Shown here piece after piece: positions 14,507 through 21,678 of a stretch of 21,678 nt of DNA (its first letter is position 1; the number at the start of each line of letters is the position of its first letter). A model generated the notes under the pieces. That model had not been told where the DNA came from and ran no database searches. It saw only the letters and a list, made by a program, of their open reading frames with translations. Source of the DNA: Flavobacterium sp. (GTDB taxonomy: Bacteria; Bacteroidota; Bacteroidia; Flavobacteriales; Flavobacteriaceae); the NCBI GenBank assembly GCA_030682755.1, contig JAUXNR010000231.1, forward strand, positions 1 through 21,678, in the 5' to 3' direction. Made by a program: the position numbers and the translations under genes.

Positions 14507-15664
14507 ATGAAAATTATACAAGTTTTTTCTTCATTTCCAACGAAATATCAACCCTATAACACTAGGTTTATTGATGGGATTTGTGAGGCAAAAAATTTAA
14601 AAATTGAAATTATTTCAAAAGTAAAAACTGATTTTTTTCCGGGTAAATACCAAGTTGAAGTAATTGAAAAATCAAGATTTGAAACAGTTATTCGAAAATA
14701 CAGTAAAAACATTTTTTTATACCTAGCTAATTATAATAGTCTGAGACAGTTTAGTTTTAAAAAGCAATTAAAATTAGTTTCAAAATTTTATTTTGTACTT
14801 CAAAATAAAGAAGCAATTTTTCATTTTCACAATATCCAATCGTTGAATAATGATGTTGTGGAATATATGAAAAACAACAAAATAAAGTATGTGGTTTCAT
14901 TACGAGGTTATGATGTTACTATTTTACCAATCACATCAGAATCTAGGGAAAAGTTTGTAATTGCTGTTTTAAAAAATGCTTGGAAAATACATTCAGTTTG
15001 TGAGGATTTAAAAATAAGGGTTGTTAACAGATTTGGTATTGAAGCGTCTAAAATTCAAACAATATACAGAACTCCAAAACTTACTTCAACTTTCAAAGCT
15101 CCTATTGTTGAAAAATTGGATACAACGATCAATATTTTTACCATTTCAAGAATTCATTGGAAAAAATGTCTCTCAGAGTCTTTGATGGCTATAAAAACCC
15201 TAATAAATCAAGGATATAAAGTTGCGTATCATATTATTGGAGGTTCAGAGGGAAATGGTCAAGAATTTGAAAAATTAAACTATTTAATTATAGAATTAGG
15301 TTTGAAAGATGTTGTTTATTTGCACGGCTATGTTTCGGAGGAGAATTATCCAGAGTTTTTAAAAGATATGCATATTTTTTGGATGCCTACTTTAAATGAA
15401 GGAATTCCAAACATACTGTATTATATTTTAAAATGCGGTTTTCCGGTGATAGCTTCCAATGTAAACGGTATTCCTGAAGTAATTGAACATGGTAAAAACG
15501 GAATGTTATTTTCAAATTATGATTTTGTGGAACTCTATGAAAAAACAAAGCTCATAATTGATGATGATGGGCTTAGAGTCTTAATTCAAAAGAATGCGTT
15601 TTATACAGAATTACAAACTATCGAAAAAGAGATTGCTAACTATATTTCATTTTATTTGGAGTAA
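14507..15664 (+). CDS. GT4-like glycosyltransferase with altered E-x7-E motif
   Basis: 385 residues with a GT-B fold. The N terminus begins MKIIQVFSSFPTKYQPYNTRF. IFHFHNIQS and SLRGYDVT correspond to the acceptor-side domain. The C-terminal domain has ISRIHWKKCLSESLMAI, YHIIGGSEG, LHGYVSEENYPEFL, and VIASNVNGIPEVIEHGKNG. The donor-binding motif reads E298-GIPNILY-Y306, so the second glutamate of the usual E-x7-E is tyrosine; the first, which matters most in many GT4 enzymes, is kept. The gene is strongly AT-rich, continuing the composition of the 3' half of the preceding GT2. Eighteen bases separate it from that gene. It is probably an active transferase of unknown specificity. Confidence 0.85.
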   Translation: MKIIQVFSSFPTKYQPYNTRFIDGICEAKNLKIEIISKVKTDFFPGKYQVEVIEKSRFETVIRKYSKNIFLYLANYNSLRQFSFKKQLKLVSKFYFVLQNKEAIFHFHNIQSLNNDVVEYMKNNKIKYVVSLRGYDVTILPITSESREKFVIAVLKNAWKIHSVCEDLKIRVVNRFGIEASKIQTIYRTPKLTSTFKAPIVEKLDTTINIFTISRIHWKKCLSESLMAIKTLINQGYKVAYHIIGGSEGNGQEFEKLNYLIIELGLKDVVYLHGYVSEENYPEFLKDMHIFWMPTLNEGIPNILYYILKCGFPVIASNVNGIPEVIEHGKNGMLFSNYDFVELYEKTKLIIDDDGLRVLIQKNAFYTELQTIEKEIANYISFYLE

Positions 15665-15686
15665 CATTTTGAAAAATACTTAATTT

Positions 15687-17513
15687 ATGTGCGGTTTTCT
15701 TCTCGATTATAATCCTCAACAGGAACACGATAAAATGTCTTTTATAAACCTCCTTTCGCTATCTCAAAAAAGAGGGCCGGATGCACAGGGTTATTGGAAT
15801 CAAGAGTCGGTTATTCAAATGGGTTTTAATCGGTTGGCTATTTTAGAGCTTTCTTCAGCGGGTGAACAACCGATGCACAGTTTTGGTGGACGATATACTT
15901 TGGTGTTTAATGGGGAGATTTACAATCACTTGGCTTTGCGTAAACAATTGAAGTTTACAAATTTTAGAGGACATAGTGACACGGAAACCATCACGACCTG
16001 TCTGGAAGAGTGGGGTATTGAACAAACCATTCGTGTTTTAGACGGTATGTTTGCTTTAGGTATTTATGATCATGAAAACAAAACACTTCACTTGGTTCGC
16101 GATTTTGCCGGTATTAAGCCGCTTTTTTATGGTAAAAAAGGTAAACATATTGTAGCTGCTAGTCAATATGATCAGATTATAAAACATCCTGATTTTGACA
16201 ATGAGTCTATTGATGCAAAGGTCTTGAAGCTGTATCTGCAGCAACATTTTGTACCGGCACCTTTTGGATTGTATCACCATACGTATCAAGTGTTGCCCGG
16301 AGAACACCTTACTTTTTTTCAAGACGGTTCGATGCAGCAAGAACGCTTTTGGGAATTTCCCAACTCAGGTAGTGATTTCATTACTGATGAAAAGGAAGCC
16401 TTGCAACTCCTTGATATAACTCTTGCTGAATGCGTTCAGGATCAACTACTCGCCGATGTGCCACTTGGTGCTTTTTTATCCGGAGGTGTTGATTCTCCTT
16501 TAGTTGCTGCAAAAGCTTCGGCAATTGATAACAAATTGAACGTATTTTCTATTGGTTCAGACAGTATAAAACACGATGAAACAGAAAGGGCTACTGCCTT
16601 TGCTAAAACGTTAGGATGTCATCAAACGATTTGGAATTTATCAGCACAAGAAGTTGTTCCTTATTGGAGTGAAGCTATGGCATCGCTTCATGAACCTTTG
16701 GCTGATTTTAGTATTTTGCCCACTTATTTGGTCTCAAAATTAGCCAAAAAGGATGTGACTGTGGCTTTAAGTGGCGATGGTGGTGACGAATTGTTTTTTG
16801 GGTACGAGCGTTTTTGGAGTATTGCAAAGAATGCTCCTTATCAGCATTGGCCTTCATTGCTTAAAAAAGGTATGTATGGAGCGGACAAATACTTGTTTAA
16901 AACGGATAAAATAAACAGTGTTATATTATCCAAAAGGCAAGACACCGCCCATGAAGCCTTACATTCCAGATTTAGAAAGAACTGGTTGGAAAGTATAGCC
17001 CCCGATTTGAAACATAGTCGATTACCTGAAAGCTGGAATGTTTATGATTATCCGAATACTTCAGACGAGCGAGTGTTGTTGCAACAGATGCAAAAAGCCG
17101 AGTTTTATGGCATGATGCAAAAAACATTACGTAAAGTGGATTTGGCGAGTATGGAGAACAGTCTGGAAGTTCGTGTCCCTTTTTTGCAGAAAAAAATGAT
17201 TGAAGCGAGTATGCGTATTGACCCTCTTTTAAATGGAGGTGGTGGGAAACAAAAGGAATTGTTACAACAATTACTTCAAAAAGAATATCCTTCTATTCCA
17301 AGAGAAACCGTTAAAAAGGGATTTTCAGTACCTTTATCACGATGGATACGAGAAGATTTGAAAGAAACATTTTTTGAAACCTTATTAGAAACCGATGTGT
17401 CCCAATTTGGTTTTCAACGAAGAGAATTGGAAACCTTATTGCAAGACCATATGCAAGGCAAAGTGGATGCGAAGTGGGCTTTGTTTACTTTATATGCTAT
17501 ATTAAAATGTTAA
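15687..17513 (+). CDS. Asparagine synthase (glutamine-hydrolysing) family amidotransferase, AsnB-like
   Basis: 608 residues, full length for the family. The N-terminal Ntn glutaminase domain starts MCGFL with the nucleophilic Cys2. It contains RGPDAQGYW, FNRLAILELS, VFNGEIYNH and GHSDTETI. The ATP-binding synthase domain has the PP-loop SGGVDS (265-270), LSGDGGDELFFGYERF, SLEVRVPFL and KKGFSVPLSRW. In metabolism AsnB makes asparagine from aspartate, but copies inside polysaccharide loci are known or proposed to amidate sugar uronic acids (for example WbpS in Pseudomonas O-antigen loci). Here it sits between glycosyltransferases with 22 bases upstream and a 7-base overlap downstream, so a glycan role is likely. 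The substrate is not shown, and no uronate-forming gene is in the window. Confidence 0.92.
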   Translation: MCGFLLDYNPQQEHDKMSFINLLSLSQKRGPDAQGYWNQESVIQMGFNRLAILELSSAGEQPMHSFGGRYTLVFNGEIYNHLALRKQLKFTNFRGHSDTETITTCLEEWGIEQTIRVLDGMFALGIYDHENKTLHLVRDFAGIKPLFYGKKGKHIVAASQYDQIIKHPDFDNESIDAKVLKLYLQQHFVPAPFGLYHHTYQVLPGEHLTFFQDGSMQQERFWEFPNSGSDFITDEKEALQLLDITLAECVQDQLLADVPLGAFLSGGVDSPLVAAKASAIDNKLNVFSIGSDSIKHDETERATAFAKTLGCHQTIWNLSAQEVVPYWSEAMASLHEPLADFSILPTYLVSKLAKKDVTVALSGDGGDELFFGYERFWSIAKNAPYQHWPSLLKKGMYGADKYLFKTDKINSVILSKRQDTAHEALHSRFRKNWLESIAPDLKHSRLPESWNVYDYPNTSDERVLLQQMQKAEFYGMMQKTLRKVDLASMENSLEVRVPFLQKKMIEASMRIDPLLNGGGGKQKELLQQLLQKEYPSIPRETVKKGFSVPLSRWIREDLKETFFETLLETDVSQFGFQRRELETLLQDHMQGKVDAKWALFTLYAILKC

Positions 17514-18451
17514 GTATCATTATTCCTCTTTATAACAGTGAAATTTTTATCACCGGTTTGATAGAACAGCTTAATCAAGTTACCTATCCCACTATTGAAG
17601 TATTATTTATTGATAACAATTCAACAGATAACACTTTAGAAGTGTTGCATAAAGAGCTACAAATAGTACAATTTTCTTATCAAATTCTCAGCGAGTCCAA
17701 ACAAGGAGCTGGTCATGCACGCAACAAGGGAATAGCTGAAGCTCAAGGGGAGTATTTAGCTTTTTTAGATTGTGATGATAAAATTCATAAAACAAAATGG
17801 GAAAAGGATATAGCTATTTTAGAAAAACATCCTGTTGAATTTGTGTTTTGTCGTACTAAACGATATTATGAAGATGGAAGAGAAGTATTACATCCGATAG
17901 ATGGTTTTATTGAAGGAATTAACAATCCTCCAACATTAGGTCTCATTTGGTTACGACATTATTTTTATCTGCAAGGACCCGGTGCTATTGTTATAAAAAC
18001 AGAAATAGTAAAAAAATTAGGAGGTTTTCATAGTATTAAAACAGGTGAAGATGCCTTTCTTTTTATTCGATTAGGACTATTGTATACAGGTTTTTTTTAT
18101 AGTGAAACATTATTTTTTTATTTTAGGCATGCTCAATCTACTGTCTCAAAAACCAATGCTGCTATAGATGGAACGGTTTGGTCGTATTTTAATTTAAAGA
18201 AACAACTTTATGCCGATAGTATTGTAAAAAGTAATTCGGAGGCATTCAAAATAGTTCAGCGACAACTCCAATTGGATCTATTGCTATTGCATCGTGCAGG
18301 GAATTCATTAGAAAGCATAATCAATGACCCTATATTATTTGATTTTAAAAGAGATTTTTTACTTTTCAACCCTATTAGTTTATTAATTAATCGCTTATCA
18401 CCAAAACTAAAATTTAATCCTTTTTTTCAAGTATGGAAAAGACTAAATTAA
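17507..18451 (+). CDS. GT2 family glycosyltransferase
   Basis: 314 residues from the ATG at 17507 (MLSIIIPLYNSEIFI). The longer frame starting with GTG at 17474 would overlap asnB by 40 bases and add a meaningless lead. Motifs are FIDNNSTDNT for nucleotide binding, KQGAGHARNKGIAEAQGEY, the DCDD metal motif beginning at residue 88, and KTGEDAFLFIRLG containing the acidic base region. It differs clearly from the two other GT2 proteins in the locus. The C-terminal part is rich in leucine and aromatic residues and may associate with the membrane. It overlaps the AsnB-like gene by 7 bases and the following GT4 gene by 19 bases, indicating co-translation. The sugar is unknown. Confidence 0.9.
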   Translation: MLSIIIPLYNSEIFITGLIEQLNQVTYPTIEVLFIDNNSTDNTLEVLHKELQIVQFSYQILSESKQGAGHARNKGIAEAQGEYLAFLDCDDKIHKTKWEKDIAILEKHPVEFVFCRTKRYYEDGREVLHPIDGFIEGINNPPTLGLIWLRHYFYLQGPGAIVIKTEIVKKLGGFHSIKTGEDAFLFIRLGLLYTGFFYSETLFFYFRHAQSTVSKTNAAIDGTVWSYFNLKKQLYADSIVKSNSEAFKIVQRQLQLDLLLLHRAGNSLESIINDPILFDFKRDFLLFNPISLLINRLSPKLKFNPFFQVWKRLN

Positions 18452-19563
18452 AAATCCTCTATACGATTCCTAATTTTGATACAGCCGGAAGCGGCAAGGC
18501 TTTGTTGCACTTGGCAAAAGGTTTAGATGCTTCTGTTTTTGAAGTAGCCATTTTGTGTCTGCACGATCGAGGAGCCTATTTTGAAACGGTGAAGCAATCA
18601 GGAATTCCGGTATATATAGCTGATTTTTTACCTAAAGAACGGCCTTTGCTTTCTATGTTTCAAGCGTGTTTAAAGTTGGCTCAGTATTTTAAAACCCTTC
18701 AGCCGGATCTCATTCACAGTTTTCATTACAGTTCCAATTACACGGAACCATTGGCCGCTAAAATAGCCGGAATACCTTGGGTGTTTACCAAAAAGAATAT
18801 GAGTTGGGGTGGTGCGTCAAAAAACAGTTGGCGGTTGCGTTCTTTTTTAGCGACAAAAATAGCGGTTCAAAATACGGATATGCAGCAAACGTTTTATCCT
18901 TCAAGCCGTAAAACCGTCTTAATTCCAAGAGGTGTTTCTTTAACCGCATTCAAGCCGGATGTCCCTAAGCCTGAGATTCGAACTAGGATGAAAACGGAAA
19001 CGGATAAACGGATTATAATCTGTGTGGCTAATTTAGTTCCTGTAAAAGGTATTGAAGTATTGATTGCCGCATTTGAAAAAATTGCAAATGCATTTTCACA
19101 ATGGGTGGTTTGGATTATAGGTGATGATAACAATGCGTATGCCGACCAATTAAAAAAAACGGTTGTTGCAAAGCAACTGGAACATCAAATTCTTTTTTCA
19201 GGAAAACAGCTTGACGTGAAACCCTTTTTAGATCATGCCGAATTGTTTGTTTTGCCCACTTTGAACGAAGGAAGAAAAGAAGGGTCACCTGTAGCACTTT
19301 TAGAGGCGATGGCTAATGCTAAAGTAGTGTTAGGCTCCAATGTTCCGGGAATTAAAGACCAGTTGGCTAACTTTCCTGATTTTCTTTTTCCTGCCGGAAA
19401 TGTGGAGGAATTGGAGCAAAAATTAAAACAATTACTTTTGTTAGACCCTATTTCCATTAAGCAATTGGGACAACAGTTTCAACAGCATGTTGCTTCACAT
19501 TATTCTTTATCTTTAGAAATTGAACGCCATAGTGCACTTTATTTATCGATTCCAAAAAAATGA
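18433..19563 (+). CDS. GT4 family glycosyltransferase
   Basis: 376 residues with a GT-B fold. The N-terminal domain opens LKILYTIPNFDTAGSGKALL and includes DLIHSFHYSSNY. The C-terminal donor domain has IICVANLVPVKGIEVLI, VWIIGDDNN, ILFSGKQLDVKPFLDHAELFV, and a normal E-x7-E (E283 and E291) in EGSPVALLEAM. LGSNVPGIKDQL follows. All expected catalytic features are present. The first 19 bases lie within the end of the GT2 gene, and the stop overlaps the next start as ATGA. Base composition is typical of the locus core (27 G/C of 60 at 19261-19320). Donor and acceptor cannot be inferred. Confidence 0.9.
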   Translation: MEKTKLKILYTIPNFDTAGSGKALLHLAKGLDASVFEVAILCLHDRGAYFETVKQSGIPVYIADFLPKERPLLSMFQACLKLAQYFKTLQPDLIHSFHYSSNYTEPLAAKIAGIPWVFTKKNMSWGGASKNSWRLRSFLATKIAVQNTDMQQTFYPSSRKTVLIPRGVSLTAFKPDVPKPEIRTRMKTETDKRIIICVANLVPVKGIEVLIAAFEKIANAFSQWVVWIIGDDNNAYADQLKKTVVAKQLEHQILFSGKQLDVKPFLDHAELFVLPTLNEGRKEGSPVALLEAMANAKVVLGSNVPGIKDQLANFPDFLFPAGNVEELEQKLKQLLLLDPISIKQLGQQFQQHVASHYSLSLEIERHSALYLSIPKK

Positions 19564-20945
19564 CAACCATAGAAACACCCATTCTTCCTCACCGTCAACA
19601 ATTCATCGGTAACGGTAAAACCCTTGACTTGAAAGCCATTTGTGTGTTTGCCGCAACCGGTTTTTTTATGGAATCCGACACGTATTATCGGGAGCAAATG
19701 GTGTTGTTGCCAGGAAAGCGGTATGTGTTGGATGGTGAAAAAACGGTTTCAGAGACTTCTTATTTTAATTGGCATCATACTCCTGTGGAACGACCTTTTG
19801 AACAAGTTGTTTCTGAGTTTGCTCAGCTGTTTGAAACTATTATTCAGGAACAAGTTGGAGATCAAAAAGTGATTTTGCCTTTGTCAGGAGGATTAGACAG
19901 TCGTACGCAAGCCGCTGCCTTAAAGTATTTGCAAAAAGACGTTCATGCCTACAGTTATGAATTGGCACACGGGCATCCTGAAACCCGTTATAGTGAACAA
20001 ATTGCTGCCGTTTGCGGCTTCCCTTTTCAAAAAATGACAATTCCCGAAGGGTATTTATGGGAAAATATTGAAAAAATTGCGACTATCAATGGGTGTTATA
20101 CAGAGTTTACCCATCCACGTCAAGTGGCGGTGATGGAGCAATGGGAGACCATGGGTGATGTATTCTGTTTAGGCCATTGGGGCGATGTTTTGTTTGACGA
20201 CATGAAAGTAGCAGAAGATTTGTCTTTTGAAGGTCAAGTAAACGTCTTGTTTCACAAAGTGCTCAAAAAAATGGGTGTACCTTTAGCAGAAGCATTATGG
20301 AAGCATTGGCATTTAGAAGGCGATTTTTCCACGTATTTGCGCGAACGAATTACAGCAGGATTACAAGCTGTTAACATTCCAAACAGTGCGAATGCACAAA
20401 TTCGTGCGTTTAAAAGTTTGTATTGGGCACCACGTTGGACTGCTGTAAATCTCAGTTTTTTTGAAACCATGAAGCCTATTGCGTTACCTTATTTTGATAA
20501 CCGAATGTGTGAATTCATATGTAGTGTTCCGGAACGTTATTTGGCAGGGCGTCAACTTCAAATTGCATATATTAAACTTCGGAATCCTGCCTTAGCAAAA
20601 ATCACTTGGCAAGACCATCGACCGTTTAATTTGTACCATTATCATTGGAATAAAATGCCTTGGAATCTACCATTTCGTGTATTTCAGAAACTAAATAACA
20701 CCGTTTTTGCTAAAAAGCTGGTAAAGAACAATTATGAAAACCAATTTTTAGGGACAGCCAATGATATTCAATTGCGAAAGTGGTTGTTTGAAAACCCTTC
20801 ATTAGACTCTTTAATAGACCAAACTATTGTGAAACAATTCTATGTTGGTTTTCAACAAGAGCATTTGAAGCATTCACATGTGGTGAGTACATTGTTGACT
20901 TTGTCTGTGTTTGCTAGAAAAGAGGCTGAGTTACTGAGATACTGA
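19560..20945 (+). CDS. Asparagine-synthase-related protein lacking the glutaminase nucleophile
   Basis: 461 residues. It has the ATP-binding asparagine-synthase fold with PP-loop SGGLDS (109-114), but the glutaminase half is truncated: there is no Cys2, RGPD or NGEIYN block. What remains (about 30-75, e.g. VLLPGKRYVLDGE and SYFNWHH) matches only the end of that domain. The usual SGDGGDELF segment is replaced by LGHWGDVLFDD. It cannot draw ammonia from glutamine itself. It could use free ammonia, borrow it from the AsnB-like protein at 15687, or only adenylate a carboxylate, as beta-lactam synthetase relatives do. Related stand-alone proteins occur in glycan loci, but I know no established substrate. 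The ATG overlaps the preceding stop (ATGA). The last codons (EAELLRY) are made of an 8-base repeat that crosses the stop. Confidence 0.85.
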   Translation: MTTIETPILPHRQQFIGNGKTLDLKAICVFAATGFFMESDTYYREQMVLLPGKRYVLDGEKTVSETSYFNWHHTPVERPFEQVVSEFAQLFETIIQEQVGDQKVILPLSGGLDSRTQAAALKYLQKDVHAYSYELAHGHPETRYSEQIAAVCGFPFQKMTIPEGYLWENIEKIATINGCYTEFTHPRQVAVMEQWETMGDVFCLGHWGDVLFDDMKVAEDLSFEGQVNVLFHKVLKKMGVPLAEALWKHWHLEGDFSTYLRERITAGLQAVNIPNSANAQIRAFKSLYWAPRWTAVNLSFFETMKPIALPYFDNRMCEFICSVPERYLAGRQLQIAYIKLRNPALAKITWQDHRPFNLYHYHWNKMPWNLPFRVFQKLNNTVFAKKLVKNNYENQFLGTANDIQLRKWLFENPSLDSLIDQTIVKQFYVGFQQEHLKHSHVVSTLLTLSVFARKEAELLRY

Positions 20946-20956
20946 GAAACTGAGTT
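20925..20956. repeat. Degenerate 8-base tandem repeat, 4 units, crossing a stop codon
   Basis: GCTGAGTT, ACTGAGAT, ACTGAGAA, ACTGAGTT in register, followed by a T run. The stop codon of the upstream gene (20943-20945) lies inside the third unit, so the array encodes the last seven residues of the protein. The consensus is the same as at 517-556, about 20 kb away. Confidence 0.72.
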
Positions 20957-21098
20957 TTTTAAACATAATAGGCATAGAAGTTTAAGGAATAAGTTCATTT
21001 AAGTTTTCTAATATAGATACTTTCTTACCTGATTTTGTTTTACCTCAACTTTACCAACCACTCTCTTTTTTTTCTATTTTTACCCAATATGTTGTTTC

Positions 21099-21678
21099 AT
21101 GAAAGTAGCTTTATACACCGGAGAATTGCCACCACCTGTTTTTATTGATCGTTTGATACATGGTTTGGCTAAAGAAGGCGTGGAATTGGTTTTGTTCGGA
21201 GCAATGAAGACAAAGGTTAGTTATGCGTTTCCTAATGTAACCGTAGTAGGTTATGGCGGAAAAATGCATAAGGCTTGGCACCTTTTTAAATACACGGTTT
21301 TGTTGCTGTTGTTCAAAGCCAAGGCCAAAAGGAAACTGGATAAAATTCTTGCTCAACAAGAGCGTTCGGGAACTTTGCAAAAATTAAAGAGTTATCCTGT
21401 TTTGTACCATCAGCCTGATGTTTTTCATTTGCAATGGGCTAAATCTATCGGTGATTGGATGTGGGTACAGGAGTTTGGGATGAAATTGGTATTGAGTTTA
21501 CGTGGGGCTCATATTAATTATTCCCCTATTCATGATGAATCATTACGACTCTCTTATGAGACTCATTTCCCAAAAGTGGCAGCTTTTCATGCCGTTTCAA
21601 AAGCTTTATCAAAAGAAGGGCAACGATATGGAGCCGTTGAGCGTGGAATTCATTTAGTGTACAGTGGATTACCGTTAG
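21099..21678 (+). CDS. Glycosyltransferase, GT4-like, N-terminal part (3' partial)
   Basis: The frame is open from the ATG at 21099 to the window end (193 codons), so it is cut off. The product starts MKVALYTGELPPPVFIDRLI, a typical GT-B N-terminal strand-loop-helix, and continues with QPDVFHLQWAKSIGDW, LVLSLRGAHINYSP, AAFHAVSKALSKEGQRYG and LVYSGLP. In sugar-transferase terms these are the acceptor domain up to the beginning of the linker. The donor-binding half is missing, so family assignment rests on the first half only. It is preceded by a 153-base gap holding an octamer array and a near-consensus -7 element TATTTTTA (21075-21082), so it may start a new transcription unit. The same strand and type suggest the glycan locus continues beyond the window. 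Confidence 0.75.
   Translation, partial: MKVALYTGELPPPVFIDRLIHGLAKEGVELVLFGAMKTKVSYAFPNVTVVGYGGKMHKAWHLFKYTVLLLLFKAKAKRKLDKILAQQERSGTLQKLKSYPVLYHQPDVFHLQWAKSIGDWMWVQEFGMKLVLSLRGAHINYSPIHDESLRLSYETHFPKVAAFHAVSKALSKEGQRYGAVERGIHLVYSGLPL

Noticed and set aside
17474..17506. N-terminal extension of the GT2 at 17507
   Set aside because: It begins with GTG inside the AsnB-like gene; the internal ATG places the conserved SIIIPLYN strand at the very N terminus as is normal.
20933..20962. Intrinsic terminator after the asparagine-synthase-like gene
   Set aside because: There is a T run, but the preceding octamer repeat has no complementary arm to form a stem.
1..21678. Insertion sequences, transposases, integrases, tRNA or rRNA genes
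   Set aside because: No transposase or integrase motifs, no terminal inverted repeats around a gene and no tRNA/rRNA-like sequence were seen on either strand.

Overview
The window looks like chromosome of an AT-rich member of the Bacteroidota, most likely a flavobacterium. Three things point there. The first gene ends in a type IX secretion (T9SS) sorting domain. TAnnTTTG-type -7 promoter elements occur upstream of genes, and there are few Shine-Dalgarno sequences. Every recognisable gene is on the + strand.

Layout. (1) Bases 1-603: the 3' end of a large secreted or surface protein with a fibronectin-like segment and a T9SS tail, closed by a clear intrinsic terminator. (2) 604-998: mostly non-coding, with a -7 element and one doubtful small reading frame. 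(3) 999-5596: a 1392-residue membrane sensor histidine kinase (six membrane segments, GAF, six PAS domains, HisKA, HATPase) followed 11 bases later by a single-domain CheY-like receiver. (4) 5730-20945: a surface-glycan locus. It holds the ABC exporter pair Wzm/Wzt; a cassette that appears to make and transfer an N-acetylated 4-amino-4,6-dideoxyhexose (VioA/WecE-type aminotransferase, NeuD/PglD/VioB-type acetyltransferase, GT56 WecF-like transferase); six further glycosyltransferases (three GT2, three GT4); and two different asparagine-synthase-family enzymes. (5) 21099-end: the start of another GT4-type glycosyltransferase, cut by the window edge.

How it fits together. Wzm/Wzt indicates that a lipid-linked polysaccharide is finished in the cytoplasm and exported by the ABC route. 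The Wzt has a C-terminal extension of the type that recognises the glycan. The glycosyltransferases build the chain. The aminotransferase/acetyltransferase pair supplies one unusual sugar. The AsnB-like enzymes may amidate a sugar acid, or may act on something else. Genes from 6934 to 12099 and from 12274 to 20945 are tightly packed, mostly overlapping by a few bases, so they probably form two or three transcription units. dTDP-sugar precursor genes (rmlA/rmlB type), a lipid-carrier initiating transferase and uronate-forming genes are not in the window.

The most unusual signal is non-coding. Almost every intergenic gap carries degenerate tandem repeats of exactly 7 or 8 bases that hold register for 4 to 10 units. 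The 8-base arrays share a YTRAG-like core and recur in both orientations up to 20 kb apart, several starting at or across a stop codon. The 7-base arrays (CCCAACT/AATTACT) flank wzm on both sides and, with a REP-like element, fill the 340-base gap that separates wzm from wzt. A second signal is base composition: the GT56 gene, the 3' half of one GT2 gene and the GT4 gene after it are much more AT-rich than their neighbours, suggesting mosaic assembly of the locus.
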